Assembly (NCBI GenBank): GCA_910577785.1
Contig: CAJTNT010000032.1
Coordinates: 1-43,747, forward strand
Origin: an uncultured Lachnospiraceae bacterium
GTDB taxonomy: Bacteria; Bacillota; Clostridia; Lachnospirales; Lachnospiraceae
Length of the DNA: 43,747 bases
Direction of reading: 5' to 3'
Part shown: in pieces, positions 1 to 8,661 of the stretch
Numbering within the stretch: position 1 is the stretch's first letter
Layout: every line of letters starts with the position of its first letter
Made by a program: the position numbers and the translations under genes
The notes under the pieces: generated by a model
What the model saw: the letters and a program-made list of their open reading frames with translations, nothing else
What the model was told of the DNA's origin: nothing
The model's database searches: none

Positions 1-114
1 AAACTCCTCAAACGAATTGTATACGGTAGAAGCGGATTAGTCAACCTGGAAAAGAAATGCAAACTGGCATTTCTTCCCAACAATGAAGATTTTGACCTGG
101 CTTCTTTCGTATAA
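1..114 (+). pseudogene. C-terminal end of a transposase (partial, possibly ISL3-like)
   Basis: The window opens inside a reading frame that ends in TAA at 112-114. The 37 visible residues contain LLKRIVYGRSGL, which resembles the tail of DDE transposases of the ISL3 group (LKR, then YGR and a hydrophobic stretch); this is recognition from memory and tentative. The start lies outside the window, so it cannot be said whether the gene is intact. It is convergent with the sensory operon ending at 249 and suggests that an insertion sequence borders this end. Alternatives are another transposase family or an unrelated basic protein. Confidence 0.45.
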
Positions 115-146
115 GATAAGCTGGCACTAATGCCAGCTTATCTTAT
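111..146. terminator. Perfect 16-bp hairpin at the end of the transposase frame
   Basis: Two 16-base arms (111-126 and 131-146) are perfectly complementary around a 4-base CTAA loop, and the left arm contains the transposase stop codon. There is no clear T-tract on either side, although both arm ends are A/T-rich. It could act as a bidirectional terminator between the transposase and the sensory operon, or be part of an insertion-sequence end. Confidence 0.5.
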
Positions 147-248
147 AGTCCAAAATACCCAAAGTTAAGAAAGAACCGTTCATCTCACATATGTCATCTT
201 TTTTACATTACATTTGTCATATATCCCCATGATTTTTGTCATAGGATG

Positions 249-1580
249 TCATTCTAAGAACTTATTAATCCTCCGGTTCCAGATAATCTGCCCCATGCGG
301 ACATTGGTTTCCCCTTCCAGGATATCATTGACTGCCTTATCTACCTCCGCCATTGCCTCATCGTAATTGCGGAACCTGGGGGCGACTGCCGCATGTTCCA
401 CCGCGCTGCTTAAAATTTCCAGATTGAGGCTCCTGTTGTCCACAGAATTTTCAATCAGCTGCTGGAGGGTCTTTTCTGACTCCGTAACCTCCTTCAGCAC
501 AGACATGCCTTCGGAATAGGCAAAAATCTCCGATTGTATCCGCTCGTCGCAGGTCAGCGTCTTCATCAGTTCCCAGGCGTCCCCCGTATGCCTGGCCTCC
601 GCATTCATGGCAATCCGCAGCGTCTCCAAGGCGGAAATATTGCTTCCCTTAGGGCCTGACGGCATAGGGATGCACCCCCACTCAAAGCTGGAATACTTCT
701 TGATGCTCAAAGGATAGGGCTTATAAGCCCTGTACTCAGAAAAGGACATCGGCTGGAATGCCACATTCCCCAAATCAAAATCCTTGGCGGTGGCATTGTA
801 TCCCTGGTTCAGCCCCCAGAGCCGCTCAAGGAACATCAGCGAAGCCTCCGCCTTCGTGTCCGCCAGCCGGCACTCCTTTCCCTGCTGGTCAAACAGCTGT
901 ATCCCATTGGACTCAAATGCTTCCTCCCAGCCATATCCCACGACCCCAAACTGATCTACCGTCCCATTCCCATCCGTATCCCGGGTGACCTTGCGGCAGA
1001 TTTCATAGAACTCCTCCCAGTTCCAGTCTTCCTCTGGGATGGAGAGGCCTTCCCCTGCCAAAATAGACTTATTCACAAACATCAGTTTCGGCGCACACTC
1101 AAACGGCAGCGAATACTGAATCCCACGATATTGCCCGTCCCTGTATGCAGAAGAGTAAAACCGCCCTTCCTCAAACCCGCTGTCCTTCTCAATGAGCGGC
1201 GCCAGATCCTTTAATGCGCCGACTTCCGCCAAATCATTAAAATCCTCCGACAGCACAAAAAACAGATCCGGAGCCTGGCCGGACAGGAGCTGCCCTGCCA
1301 GCCATTCGGAATAGTCTTCCTTCATGATGCCGCTGACATACTCCACCCGCACCCCCAGATGGCTCTCTTCGAAGGCCTGGATGGCATCCTCCAAAATCTG
1401 ATAGGAATAGCCGTTTGGCACTTCCCAATAACTGTCTGAAAACACGCCCACAGTCACCGTCCTGTCCGAAAAAAACGGAAACCTCTGGTAGAAGCCTGTA
1501 TACAGCATCCACATGCCCAACGACAGCAGGATGCTTACCGATGCCAATATCACCGCTTTTTTATTCTTTCCCTGCCCCAT
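249..1580 (-). CDS. Membrane-anchored ABC-type extracellular solute-binding protein
   Basis: Predicted 443-residue family-1-like solute-binding protein (sugar type). One hydrophobic segment at about residues 9-29 follows a KNKK basic start. No lipobox cysteine is seen, so the protein is probably held in the membrane by an uncleaved helix facing outside. The body carries typical features such as AFEESHLGVRVEYVSG, QAPDLFF and a DTDGNGTVDQFG loop that may bind metal. The ATG chosen overlaps the regulator's TGA as TGATG; a GTG one codon earlier is also possible. It is the last gene of a four-gene operon with a sensor kinase and regulator and no permease, so a sensory or ligand-presenting role is more likely than uptake. 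Ligand unknown. Confidence 0.75.
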   Translation of the reverse strand: MGQGKNKKAVILASVSILLSLGMWMLYTGFYQRFPFFSDRTVTVGVFSDSYWEVPNGYSYQILEDAIQAFEESHLGVRVEYVSGIMKEDYSEWLAGQLLSGQAPDLFFVLSEDFNDLAEVGALKDLAPLIEKDSGFEEGRFYSSAYRDGQYRGIQYSLPFECAPKLMFVNKSILAGEGLSIPEEDWNWEEFYEICRKVTRDTDGNGTVDQFGVVGYGWEEAFESNGIQLFDQQGKECRLADTKAEASLMFLERLWGLNQGYNATAKDFDLGNVAFQPMSFSEYRAYKPYPLSIKKYSSFEWGCIPMPSGPKGSNISALETLRIAMNAEARHTGDAWELMKTLTCDERIQSEIFAYSEGMSVLKEVTESEKTLQQLIENSVDNRSLNLEILSSAVEHAAVAPRFRNYDEAMAEVDKAVNDILEGETNVRMGQIIWNRRINKFLE

Positions 1581-2257
1581 CACGTCTCATCCTTAAATCT
1601 TTTATTCACAGCCCCCGTCTGCACGGCCCAGATTGCCAGCTGCGTCCTGTCCCTCAAATCCAGCTTGCTTAAAATCAGGCTCAGGCTGTTGCGCACTGTC
1701 CCTTCCGACAGCCTCAGCTTCCCGGCAATCTCTTTGTTGGACAGGCCGCTCCCCACAAGGGCTATAATCTGCCATTCCGTGTTCTTTAATTCTGCCGTCT
1801 GCTGCTCGTCTACCTGGATAGCCATGTTCGACTGTGCCATCCGCGAAAACATGGCCACTACCTTGGAGGCAATGTCTTCATTAATCATTGAGGTGCCCTG
1901 ATGCACCTTACGGATTGCCTCTACCAGCTCCCTGGTCTGGATGCCCTTCAGCAAGTAGCCGCTGGCGCCATATTTCAGCGCATTGAACACATATTCATCA
2001 TCATCAAAGGTCGTTAAGATAATAATCTTGATGGCGGGGTAATTCTCCTTGATAATCTGCGTGCAGATAACCCCGTCCATTTCCGGCATCCGAATGTCCA
2101 TTAAAATGACGTCAGGCTTCTCCTTTCGGATCGACCGTATGACTTCCTTGCCGTTTTCTACAGAATCCAGCACCTCTAACCCTGGCTCTGCCCCGAGGAT
2201 AATCTGCAGGCTCTGCCGGATCAGCTCCTGGTCGTCAGCAATCAATATTTTAATCAT
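1580..2257 (-). CDS. NarL/FixJ-family response regulator
   Basis: 225 residues. An N-terminal receiver domain has the acidic pair in ADDQ, phospho-acceptor Asp54 in ILMDIRMPEMDG, and the conserved threonine and lysine regions (ILTTFDDD, YLLKG). A LuxR-type helix-turn-helix follows at the C terminus (SNKEIAGKLRLSEGTVRNSLS). The ATG has an AGGAGAAAGGA ribosome binding site lying inside the end of the kinase gene. The two genes overlap by 8 bases, implying translational coupling. It should be phosphorylated by the neighbouring kinase and bind DNA as a dimer. Targets are not visible here; autoregulation or a distant transporter operon is a natural guess. Confidence 0.92.
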   Translation of the reverse strand: MIKILIADDQELIRQSLQIILGAEPGLEVLDSVENGKEVIRSIRKEKPDVILMDIRMPEMDGVICTQIIKENYPAIKIIILTTFDDDEYVFNALKYGASGYLLKGIQTRELVEAIRKVHQGTSMINEDIASKVVAMFSRMAQSNMAIQVDEQQTAELKNTEWQIIALVGSGLSNKEIAGKLRLSEGTVRNSLSLILSKLDLRDRTQLAIWAVQTGAVNKRFKDET

Positions 2258-3575
2258 GTCCTTTCTCCTCCATCCCCCATCGAATTGGGAGCTTAGCCTC
2301 TACGGTGAATCCATCCTCCCCATGATAAGCAAGGCTTCCTCCCAGCAAGTCCAGCCGCTCCTTCATATGGTGCAGCCCAAATCCCTTTTTCACTTCTGCA
2401 CAGCCAATCCCATTGTCACGGATGCATATCTTAAGGAGCTGGTATTCCCTGTCAATCCGCACCCAGATCTCCCTGGCCTTCCCATGGCGGATCGAATTGG
2501 TGATGCACTCCTGCACAATGCGGTAAATAATATTTTCCTCATCCTCGTTCAGGCAGTTCAGATCCGCCGTACACTGATAGGAAATCTCTGCATTGGTGGC
2601 TTTCCTCATTTCCTGGATGGTCTGCGCCAGCGCCTTTTCCAAATCCATTTTTTCCAGTGCGTCTGGACGCAGCGCCTTCACCGACCGCCGCACATCCTTG
2701 ATCCCCTGCCTGGCTACCTCCGCAATAGCCTTCAGCTGCTCCTTGGTGGCCTCCGGCGCCACATCCATCAGCGCCGTGCAGGCCTCAATCCCAGTGATAA
2801 TCCCTGTCAGCGCATGCCCTAACGTATCATGGATTTCTCTTGCCAGGCGGTTCCGCTCCCTGGTCTCCGCCGCCTTCTCCGACTCCTTGGCATATTCCTC
2901 CAGCTGCATGTTGGCCTGCCTCAGTTCTTCGTTGGCGTCATTCAGCTGCCCATTCAATGCAAGCACCCGTTCTTTCTCACTGAACTGCAGGCGCACCAGC
3001 AGTATGATATAGACCAAAAAAACAAGCATATTCAGAGAAGCCAGAACGTTCTTAATCCCCAGCAGCAGGAAACCTACCTCATTTTGGTAATAACCCAAAT
3101 AGGCTTCGATTGGCGTTATTTTAAAATATGCAGACAGCAGGTTATAATCGGTCAGCAGATAAAATATGCTGATAAACACCGCAAAAGGGAGCCTGCCCTT
3201 AGACTTGGGGAAATACCTCATGGCATCTGCAAGGATCAGCAGTACCGTGCCCGTATAGCTGAACCCAATCACATAACTGATGCAGAAACTAAGCCCCAGC
3301 TCCAGGCATACCTTCAGAAACAGCCCCAGGCTGCTCTCGTTCTGTATCACCAGCAGGAGCAGAAGGCTGGCATACAAGCCCAGGGCAACCACCGGCACCT
3401 TCCAGCCCGCCATGGGCATCTGGTAAACCCTGGACAGGAAAGCCAGCGCGGAATCCTCCCGGACGTATCCTGATAGGCTCTTATACATTGTAAAAGCAAT
3501 ATACAGGATTGTCACCAGGTTCAGATTTTTCATTACTACAAGCGTATAACCAGAATAACGGCTCTCATCCACCAC
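2250..3575 (-). CDS. Sensor histidine kinase, HisKA_3 type, multi-pass membrane
   Basis: 441 residues. About six hydrophobic helices fill the first 190 residues, then a coiled-coil linker (LNGQLNDANEELRQANMQLEEY region). A dimerisation/phospho-acceptor domain has the target histidine at residue 249 in REIHDTLGHALTG, and an HATPase_c domain has the N box (ECITNSIRHG), DNGIG and GFGLHHMKERL. The start is a GTG behind GGGAGGGG, 12 bases after the upstream stop. The N-terminal region has no large extracytoplasmic loop. The two co-encoded binding proteins are therefore the probable ligand receptors, by analogy with systems where binding proteins dock on a membrane kinase. Confidence 0.9.
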   Translation of the reverse strand: MVDESRYSGYTLVVMKNLNLVTILYIAFTMYKSLSGYVREDSALAFLSRVYQMPMAGWKVPVVALGLYASLLLLLVIQNESSLGLFLKVCLELGLSFCISYVIGFSYTGTVLLILADAMRYFPKSKGRLPFAVFISIFYLLTDYNLLSAYFKITPIEAYLGYYQNEVGFLLLGIKNVLASLNMLVFLVYIILLVRLQFSEKERVLALNGQLNDANEELRQANMQLEEYAKESEKAAETRERNRLAREIHDTLGHALTGIITGIEACTALMDVAPEATKEQLKAIAEVARQGIKDVRRSVKALRPDALEKMDLEKALAQTIQEMRKATNAEISYQCTADLNCLNEDEENIIYRIVQECITNSIRHGKAREIWVRIDREYQLLKICIRDNGIGCAEVKKGFGLHHMKERLDLLGGSLAYHGEDGFTVEAKLPIRWGMEEKGHD

Positions 3576-3587
3576 AACCCCTCCCTC

Positions 3588-4586
3588 TTATTGCCATCGG
3601 TCTATCCCAAATGCATCTACATTCTCTTCTGTTATCAGCTCTACTGGCACAAGTATGTTTTTCTCCACTTCCTCCCCTGCCAGGAGCCTGTAGATCACAT
3701 CCGCGGCCTTGCTGCCAATCTCTGACGGGAACTGTGCCGCGGACGCCGCCATCATCCCCTCCTTAATCAACGCCTTGGCGTCTGGCGAGGCATCCACTCC
3801 ATATACGCCGACGCCCTCCAGCAGATGGTTTTTCTCCAGGGCAGCCACCACGCCCACGCTTGCCAGGTCATTCAGGCAAAATACATGATCAAATTCTGCC
3901 CCTTGGTCGATGGCTTCCTGCAGCCTTGGCATGGCAATCTCCAGCTGGCCTTCGCACTCAATTCTTTGCACAATATGGATTCCCTCCTGGCCCGCAACCG
4001 CATCCAGAAATCCCCTAACCCGGTCCTGCCCTGACTTTGCTGTCTCATGGGTCATCAGGATGAGCCGCGCTTTCTTGCATTTCTGCAGGAAATACTCCCC
4101 GACAATCCTCCCTGCTTCATAATTGTCAGAGGTAATCGTACAGTCCGCCAAATCCTCTTCATAGACATTTGTGTCCAGAACCACAATCCGTACCCCCTGT
4201 GCCTTTGCCTCTTCCAAAACAGACGCCAGGCTCTCCCACTCCACTGGCGTTATTACCAAAAGGTCAATCCCCTGATCCAGCATCTCCTGGATCTGCTCCT
4301 TCTGCCTCCCTGCATCCAGGGCAGGGTCACGCAGCATCATCCTGTCCCCTTCCGCCGCAATCCTGGCGCTGATCTCCTCGCTCATAATCTTGTAAAACTC
4401 ATTATTCATCGTCATGTAGCTTACCCCAATCAGACGAGCATTTTCCCTCTGGTTTGCAGAATAGTCCTTGTGGGTAAAAAAGCCCAAAAACAGGATCCCC
4501 ATCAAAACAATATCCGCCAGGATAAGAAGGAACCAAAATATCTGCTTAAAATACGTTTCATTCCCTTTCAATTTCCCAAACCGCAT
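3588..4586 (-). CDS. Membrane-anchored periplasmic-binding-protein-like sugar receptor
   Basis: 332 residues. One transmembrane helix at about residues 16-38 is followed by a type I periplasmic binding fold of the ribose/galactose (Peripla_BP_4) kind. Features include LIGVSYMTMNNEFY, the DLLVITP strand, VVLDTNV, TSDNYEAGRIVGEYF, DRVRGFLDA and YGVDASPDAKALI. The chosen ATG at 4586 has GGGAGGGAGT just upstream; a longer frame to 4676 lacks a ribosome binding site and its added residues look non-coding. No lipobox. It is first in the sensory operon, 12 bases before the kinase. It most likely senses an extracellular sugar and signals to the kinase. Direct transport is unlikely because no ABC permease or ATPase is present nearby. 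Confidence 0.8.
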   Translation of the reverse strand: MRFGKLKGNETYFKQIFWFLLILADIVLMGILFLGFFTHKDYSANQRENARLIGVSYMTMNNEFYKIMSEEISARIAAEGDRMMLRDPALDAGRQKEQIQEMLDQGIDLLVITPVEWESLASVLEEAKAQGVRIVVLDTNVYEEDLADCTITSDNYEAGRIVGEYFLQKCKKARLILMTHETAKSGQDRVRGFLDAVAGQEGIHIVQRIECEGQLEIAMPRLQEAIDQGAEFDHVFCLNDLASVGVVAALEKNHLLEGVGVYGVDASPDAKALIKEGMMAASAAQFPSEIGSKAADVIYRLLAGEEVEKNILVPVELITEENVDAFGIDRWQ

Positions 4587-4712
4587 AACTCCCTCCCGCT
4601 GCCTTCTGCAGCCCCGGCGGCTCCCCGCCAGTAAGGCGGAGAAGATAATAAGCGACCCCTCCGGCCACAGAAGCAATATCCTACCGTTCCTTAAAATATC
4701 GTTTGCAAATAA

Positions 4713-4741
4713 ATTTTATCACACTTTATTTTACAAAGCAA
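4713..4741 (-). promoter_or_regulatory. Promoter of the sensory operon
   Basis: On the minus strand TTGCTT (4736-4741), a 17-base spacer and TAAAAT (4713-4718) form a good vegetative promoter. The transcript would begin near 4706 and have a leader of about 120 bases before the ATG at 4586. The leader contains GC-rich complementary GGCGG/CCGCC segments around 4610-4640. Confidence 0.55.
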
Positions 4742-4756
4742 ATAATCTTTCTTTTC

Positions 4757-4791
4757 GACACGGTAACTTTACCTGGGGAAGTTACGCTATC
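4757..4791. repeat. 35-bp relic of the MITE found at 13633-13961
   Basis: Bases 4763-4780 share an 18-base identical stretch (GTAACTTTACCTGGGGAA) with the left terminal repeat of the MITE at 13633. Bases 4781-4791 (GTTACGCTATC) match its right end with one change. The two ends are fused with no interior. The nine bases either side (4748-4756 and 4792-4800) agree at 7 of 9 positions, like a decayed target duplication. It lies just upstream of the -35 box of the sensory operon. Confidence 0.6.
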
Positions 4792-4825
4792 TTCTTTTTC
4801 ACAGAGTCTCTTGGATCTGGCGTCC

Positions 4826-4873
4826 AAAAGGAACAAGGCGCCTCCAGAATCTCTTGATTCCGAAAGCGCCTTG
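4826..4873 (-). terminator. Probable rho-independent terminator of nifJ
   Basis: CAAGGCGC (4834-4841) pairs with GCGCCTTG (4866-4873), and an inner GAATC/GATTC pair extends the hairpin. Read on the minus strand it is followed by TTCCTTTT. It lies about 120 bases after the nifJ stop and before the sensory-operon promoter, as expected for separating the two units. Confidence 0.6.
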
Positions 4874-4994
4874 CGCTGTCTGGGACCTGCCCCCCTTGAT
4901 GCAATTATGCTGTTATCCCTTACAACTGCCTGCCCTATGGGCAGCTGCGCCGCAAATCGCTGCAATTGCCCATAACGGCCAGCCTGGCAGGATT

Positions 4995-7900
4995 TTACTC
5001 CTCGCCGTATAAGGTGATTAATTTGTTCAGATATTCATAACGCTCTTTTGCGTGCTTCTCGGACTGTGCAAACAGCTCTTCTGCCCTTTCCGGGTTGAAC
5101 CTTGCCAATGCATTGTAACGTACTTCGCCGTTCAGGAATGCCTTGTAGTCTCCGGTCGGCGCCTTGCTGTCCAAGGAGAATGCAGCCTTGCCTTCTTCCT
5201 TCAGCTGTGGGTTGAAGCGGAAGTTGTGCCAGTAGCCAGCCTCAACTGCGTTCTTCTCCTCGGTCTGGGCTTTGCTCATACCAACCTTGATGCCGTGGTT
5301 GATACATGGAGCGTAGGCAATAATCAGGGATGGGCCTGGATAAGCCTCTGCCTCTGCGATTGCCTTCACACACTGGTTGTAGTCAGCGCCCATGGCGATC
5401 TGTGCAACGTATACATAGCCGTAGCTCATAGCGATGGAAGCAAGGTCTTTCTTCTTCACTTCTTTGCCGCCTGCAGCGAACTGTGCGATTGCGCCGGTCG
5501 GGGTAGCCTTGGAGGACTGTCCGCCTGTGTTGGAGTAAACTTCGGTATCGAATACCATGACATTGATATCCTGGCCGCTTGCCAATACATGGTCAACGCC
5601 GCCGAATCCGATATCATATGCCCATCCGTCGCCGCCGAAGATCCACTGGGATTTCTTGCCCAGGAAGTCCTTCTCAGCCAGGATTTCCTTGGAAGCGTCG
5701 CATCCGCAGGCCTCTAATGCTGCCACTAACTTGTCGGTAGCCGTGCCGTTAAGGGCGCCGATGCTATAGGTATCCAGCCATTCCTTGCCGGCTGCCGCAA
5801 CATCTGCGTTATGGCCGTCTGCCACCAGAGCCTCTACCTTGGATTTTAATTTGCCGCGGATTGCCTTCTGGGCTAACAGCATACCATAGCCAAACTCTGC
5901 CGCATCCTCGAATAAGGAGTTAGACCAAGCCGGGCCTTGTCCCCTTTCATTTACAGTATATGGTGTGGACGGTGAGGAGTTGCCCCAGATAGAGGAGCAT
6001 CCAGTTGCATTTGCAATATACATCCTGTCACCGAACAGCTGTGTAATCAATTTTGCGTAAGGTGTCTCGCCGCATCCGCCGCATGCGCCTGAGAACTCAA
6101 GCAGCGGCTGTTTGAACTGGGAACCCTTCACGGTTGTCTCTTTAAATTTCTCTAAAACGTCCGCTTTCTTCTCTACGGTCAGGCCATAGTCAAAGTAAGC
6201 CTGCTCGCCTACGTTTGCTTCGCAGTTCTGCATGGTAAGGGCTTTCTCACCCTTCTTGCCTGGGCAGACATTTGCGCAGGATCCGCATCCGGTACAGTCA
6301 AGGGCGGAAATCGTCATGCTGAACTTGTAGTTTGGCATACCTGTCATCGGCAAGGACTGCATGCCTTCTGGAGCCTTTGCAGCCTCATCCTCTGTCAAAG
6401 CCACTGGACGGATGACTGCATGTGGGCAGACATAGGAGCAGAAGTTACACTGGATACAGTTCTCTGGATTCCATACGGGAACGTCTACGGCAATGCCGCG
6501 CTTCTCAAATGCTGCGGAGCCAGACGGGGTCTGTCCATTTTCGTACTTCTTGACAACGGATACTGGGATCTTGTTGCCTTCCTGGCCATTCACCGGAATC
6601 TGGATATCGTTTACAAAATCCACAACATCCTGCCTGTCGCCAGTTGCAACCTGGGCAAAGCTCTCATCCTCGGCATCCTTCCAGCTGTCTGGAACTTCAA
6701 TCTTCACAACGCCCGTTGCGCCGGCATCGATGGCGTCGTAGTTCATCTGTACGATCTTGTCGCCCTTCTTGCCATACGTTGCCTTAGCGGCAGCCTTCAT
6801 CAGCTCGATGGCGCGCTCTTCCGGAATGATGGCAGCCAGTTTGAAGAATGCGGACTGCAGCACGGTGTTGATACGCCCGCCAAGGCCGATTTCCTTACCG
6901 ATCTTGATACCGTCAATGGTATAGAATTCAATATTGTTCTCAGCAATATACCTCTTTACCTGGCCTGGCAGATGCTTCTCCAGCTCTTCTTGGCTCCAGG
7001 AGCAGTTGAGGAGGAATTTGCCGCCCGGCACTAATTCCTGTACCATGTTGTACTTGCGTACATAGGCAGGATTATGGCAGGCTACAAAATTGGCCTGCTT
7101 GATCAGGTAAGTAGACTTGATGGCCTTCTTCCCGAAACGCAGGTGGGACATGGTAACGCCGCCGGACTTCTTGGAATCATAATCAAAGTAAGCCTGTGCG
7201 TACATGTCTGTATTGTCACCGATAATCTTGATGGAGTTCTTGTTGGCGCCAACGGTACCGTCTGCGCCAAGGCCCCAGAACTTGCAGTTAATGGTGCCTT
7301 CCGGCGTGGTGACCGGATCTTCCTTTACCTCCAGGGAAAGGTTGGTAACGTCATCATAAATACCGATGGTGAATCTTTCTTTTTCTGTATTGTTGTATAC
7401 GGCGATAATCTGGCCAGGCGTAGTATCCTTGGAGCCCAGGCCATAACGGCCGCTGGTAATCTGAACTGCGTCGAACTTGGTGCCCTTCAATGCAGCCACA
7501 ACATCCAGGTATAATGGCTCGCCAAGGGATCCTGGCTCTTTGGTCCTATCTAATACGGCAATCAGCTTAGCGGTCTCAGGGATGGCGGCAACGAATGCTT
7601 CCTTGCTGAACGGACGGAACAGGCGTACCTTTACTACGCCGACTTTCTCGCCCCTGGCCATTAAGTAGTCAATCGTCTCGTCAATGGTATCGCATACGGA
7701 ACCCATAGCGATAATTACCTTCTCTGCGTCCGCAGCGCCATAGTAGTTGAACAGCTTGTAATCTGTGCCAATCTTCTCATTTACCTTGTCCATGTATTTC
7801 TGTACGATCGCTGGCATAGCATCGTAGGTAGAGTTGCAGGACTCCCTGGTCTGGAAGAAGATATCCGGGTTCTGTGCGGAACCGTCCTGACGTGGGTGGT

Positions 7901-8531
7901 TCGGGTTCAATGCGTTCTTGCGGAATGCATCAATGGCATCCAAATCTACCATGTCTTTCAAATCTTCGTAATCCCATGTCTCGATTTTCTGGATCTCATG
8001 GGAGGTACGGAACCCATCAAAGAAGTTGATGAATGGAAGATGTCCTTCCAGCGCGGCGCAGTGTGCCACTGGGGTGAGGTCCATAACTTCCTGTACGGAG
8101 GACTCACAGAGCATTGCAGCGCCAGTCTGGCGACAGGCATATACGTCGGAATGGTCGCCGAAGATATTCAGTGCATGGGTTGCCACGCAGCGCGCGGATA
8201 CATTGAACACGCCTGGGAGGCCTTCGCCAGCGATTTTGTAAAGGTTCGGGATCATCAGCAGCAAGCCCTGGGATGCGGTATATGTCGTAGTCAATGCGCC
8301 TGCTGCCAAGGAACCGTGTACGGTACCTGCTGCGCCGGCCTCGGACTGCATCTCCGTTACCTGCACGGTCTGGCCGAAAATGTTCTTCCTGCCCTGGGTT
8401 GCCCATTCATCTGTTGCTTCCGCCATAACGGACGACGGGGTGATGGGATAGATGGCTGCAACATCGGTATACGCATAGGAAGCATGCGCTGCTGCGTGAT
8501 TGCCATCCATGGTTTTCATAGATCTTTTCAT
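4995..8531 (-). CDS. nifJ: Pyruvate:ferredoxin (flavodoxin) oxidoreductase, single chain
   Basis: 1178 residues, the normal length for homodimeric PFOR. It oxidatively decarboxylates pyruvate to acetyl-CoA and reduces ferredoxin, the central step of anaerobic energy metabolism in Clostridia. Visible in order: N-terminal pyrimidine-binding domain (MDGNHAAAHASYAYTDVAAIYPITPSS in part), domain II, and the gamma domain. Then come two 4Fe-4S motifs (CIQCNFCSYVCP and CTGCGSCANVCPG), the third-cluster cysteine pair in GACGGCGETPY, and the thiamine diphosphate site GDGWAYDIGFGG with NTGGQSSKATPTG near the C terminus. The ATG has AGGAGGG eight bases upstream. It stands alone with its own promoter, structured leader and terminator. 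Codon choice is strongly biased to codons such as AAG, ATC and TTC, as for a highly expressed gene. Confidence 0.97.
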   Translation of the reverse strand: MKRSMKTMDGNHAAAHASYAYTDVAAIYPITPSSVMAEATDEWATQGRKNIFGQTVQVTEMQSEAGAAGTVHGSLAAGALTTTYTASQGLLLMIPNLYKIAGEGLPGVFNVSARCVATHALNIFGDHSDVYACRQTGAAMLCESSVQEVMDLTPVAHCAALEGHLPFINFFDGFRTSHEIQKIETWDYEDLKDMVDLDAIDAFRKNALNPNHPRQDGSAQNPDIFFQTRESCNSTYDAMPAIVQKYMDKVNEKIGTDYKLFNYYGAADAEKVIIAMGSVCDTIDETIDYLMARGEKVGVVKVRLFRPFSKEAFVAAIPETAKLIAVLDRTKEPGSLGEPLYLDVVAALKGTKFDAVQITSGRYGLGSKDTTPGQIIAVYNNTEKERFTIGIYDDVTNLSLEVKEDPVTTPEGTINCKFWGLGADGTVGANKNSIKIIGDNTDMYAQAYFDYDSKKSGGVTMSHLRFGKKAIKSTYLIKQANFVACHNPAYVRKYNMVQELVPGGKFLLNCSWSQEELEKHLPGQVKRYIAENNIEFYTIDGIKIGKEIGLGGRINTVLQSAFFKLAAIIPEERAIELMKAAAKATYGKKGDKIVQMNYDAIDAGATGVVKIEVPDSWKDAEDESFAQVATGDRQDVVDFVNDIQIPVNGQEGNKIPVSVVKKYENGQTPSGSAAFEKRGIAVDVPVWNPENCIQCNFCSYVCPHAVIRPVALTEDEAAKAPEGMQSLPMTGMPNYKFSMTISALDCTGCGSCANVCPGKKGEKALTMQNCEANVGEQAYFDYGLTVEKKADVLEKFKETTVKGSQFKQPLLEFSGACGGCGETPYAKLITQLFGDRMYIANATGCSSIWGNSSPSTPYTVNERGQGPAWSNSLFEDAAEFGYGMLLAQKAIRGKLKSKVEALVADGHNADVAAAGKEWLDTYSIGALNGTATDKLVAALEACGCDASKEILAEKDFLGKKSQWIFGGDGWAYDIGFGGVDHVLASGQDINVMVFDTEVYSNTGGQSSKATPTGAIAQFAAGGKEVKKKDLASIAMSYGYVYVAQIAMGADYNQCVKAIAEAEAYPGPSLIIAYAPCINHGIKVGMSKAQTEEKNAVEAGYWHNFRFNPQLKEEGKAAFSLDSKAPTGDYKAFLNGEVRYNALARFNPERAEELFAQSEKHAKERYEYLNKLITLYGEE

Positions 8532-8566
8532 TGGATTTTCCCTCCTGCCTGATTTTGTGGAAGATA

Positions 8567-8647
8567 TGCATACTTTTGTGGAACGCGGGCTTTGGGGGCA
8601 CGAATTACGGGGTCGCCCGAAAAGGGATACGCGTTAGGAAGTATGCA
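8567..8647 (-). promoter_or_regulatory. Nested stem-loop leader RNA of nifJ (candidate cis-regulatory RNA)
   Basis: Within the roughly 127-base nifJ leader three helices nest. P1 is nine base pairs (8567-8575 with 8639-8647). P2 is AACGCG with CGCGTT (8582-8587 with 8630-8635). P3 is GGGC plus AC with GT plus GCCC (8596-8601 with 8612-8618, one bulged base). Together they close about 80 bases starting some 12 bases after the predicted transcription start. The 10-base word TTTTGTGGAA (plus strand) occurs at 8553-8562 and 8574-8583, exactly 21 bases apart. No known riboswitch class was recognised and no terminator follows, so control of translation or stability is more likely than termination. 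Confidence 0.5.
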
Positions 8648-8661
8648 GATTTTTCCTTCTT

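Noticed and set aside
5052..8552. Several long plus-strand frames opposite nifJ
   Set aside because: They are explained by the strongly biased codons of nifJ, which leave few stops on the other strand.
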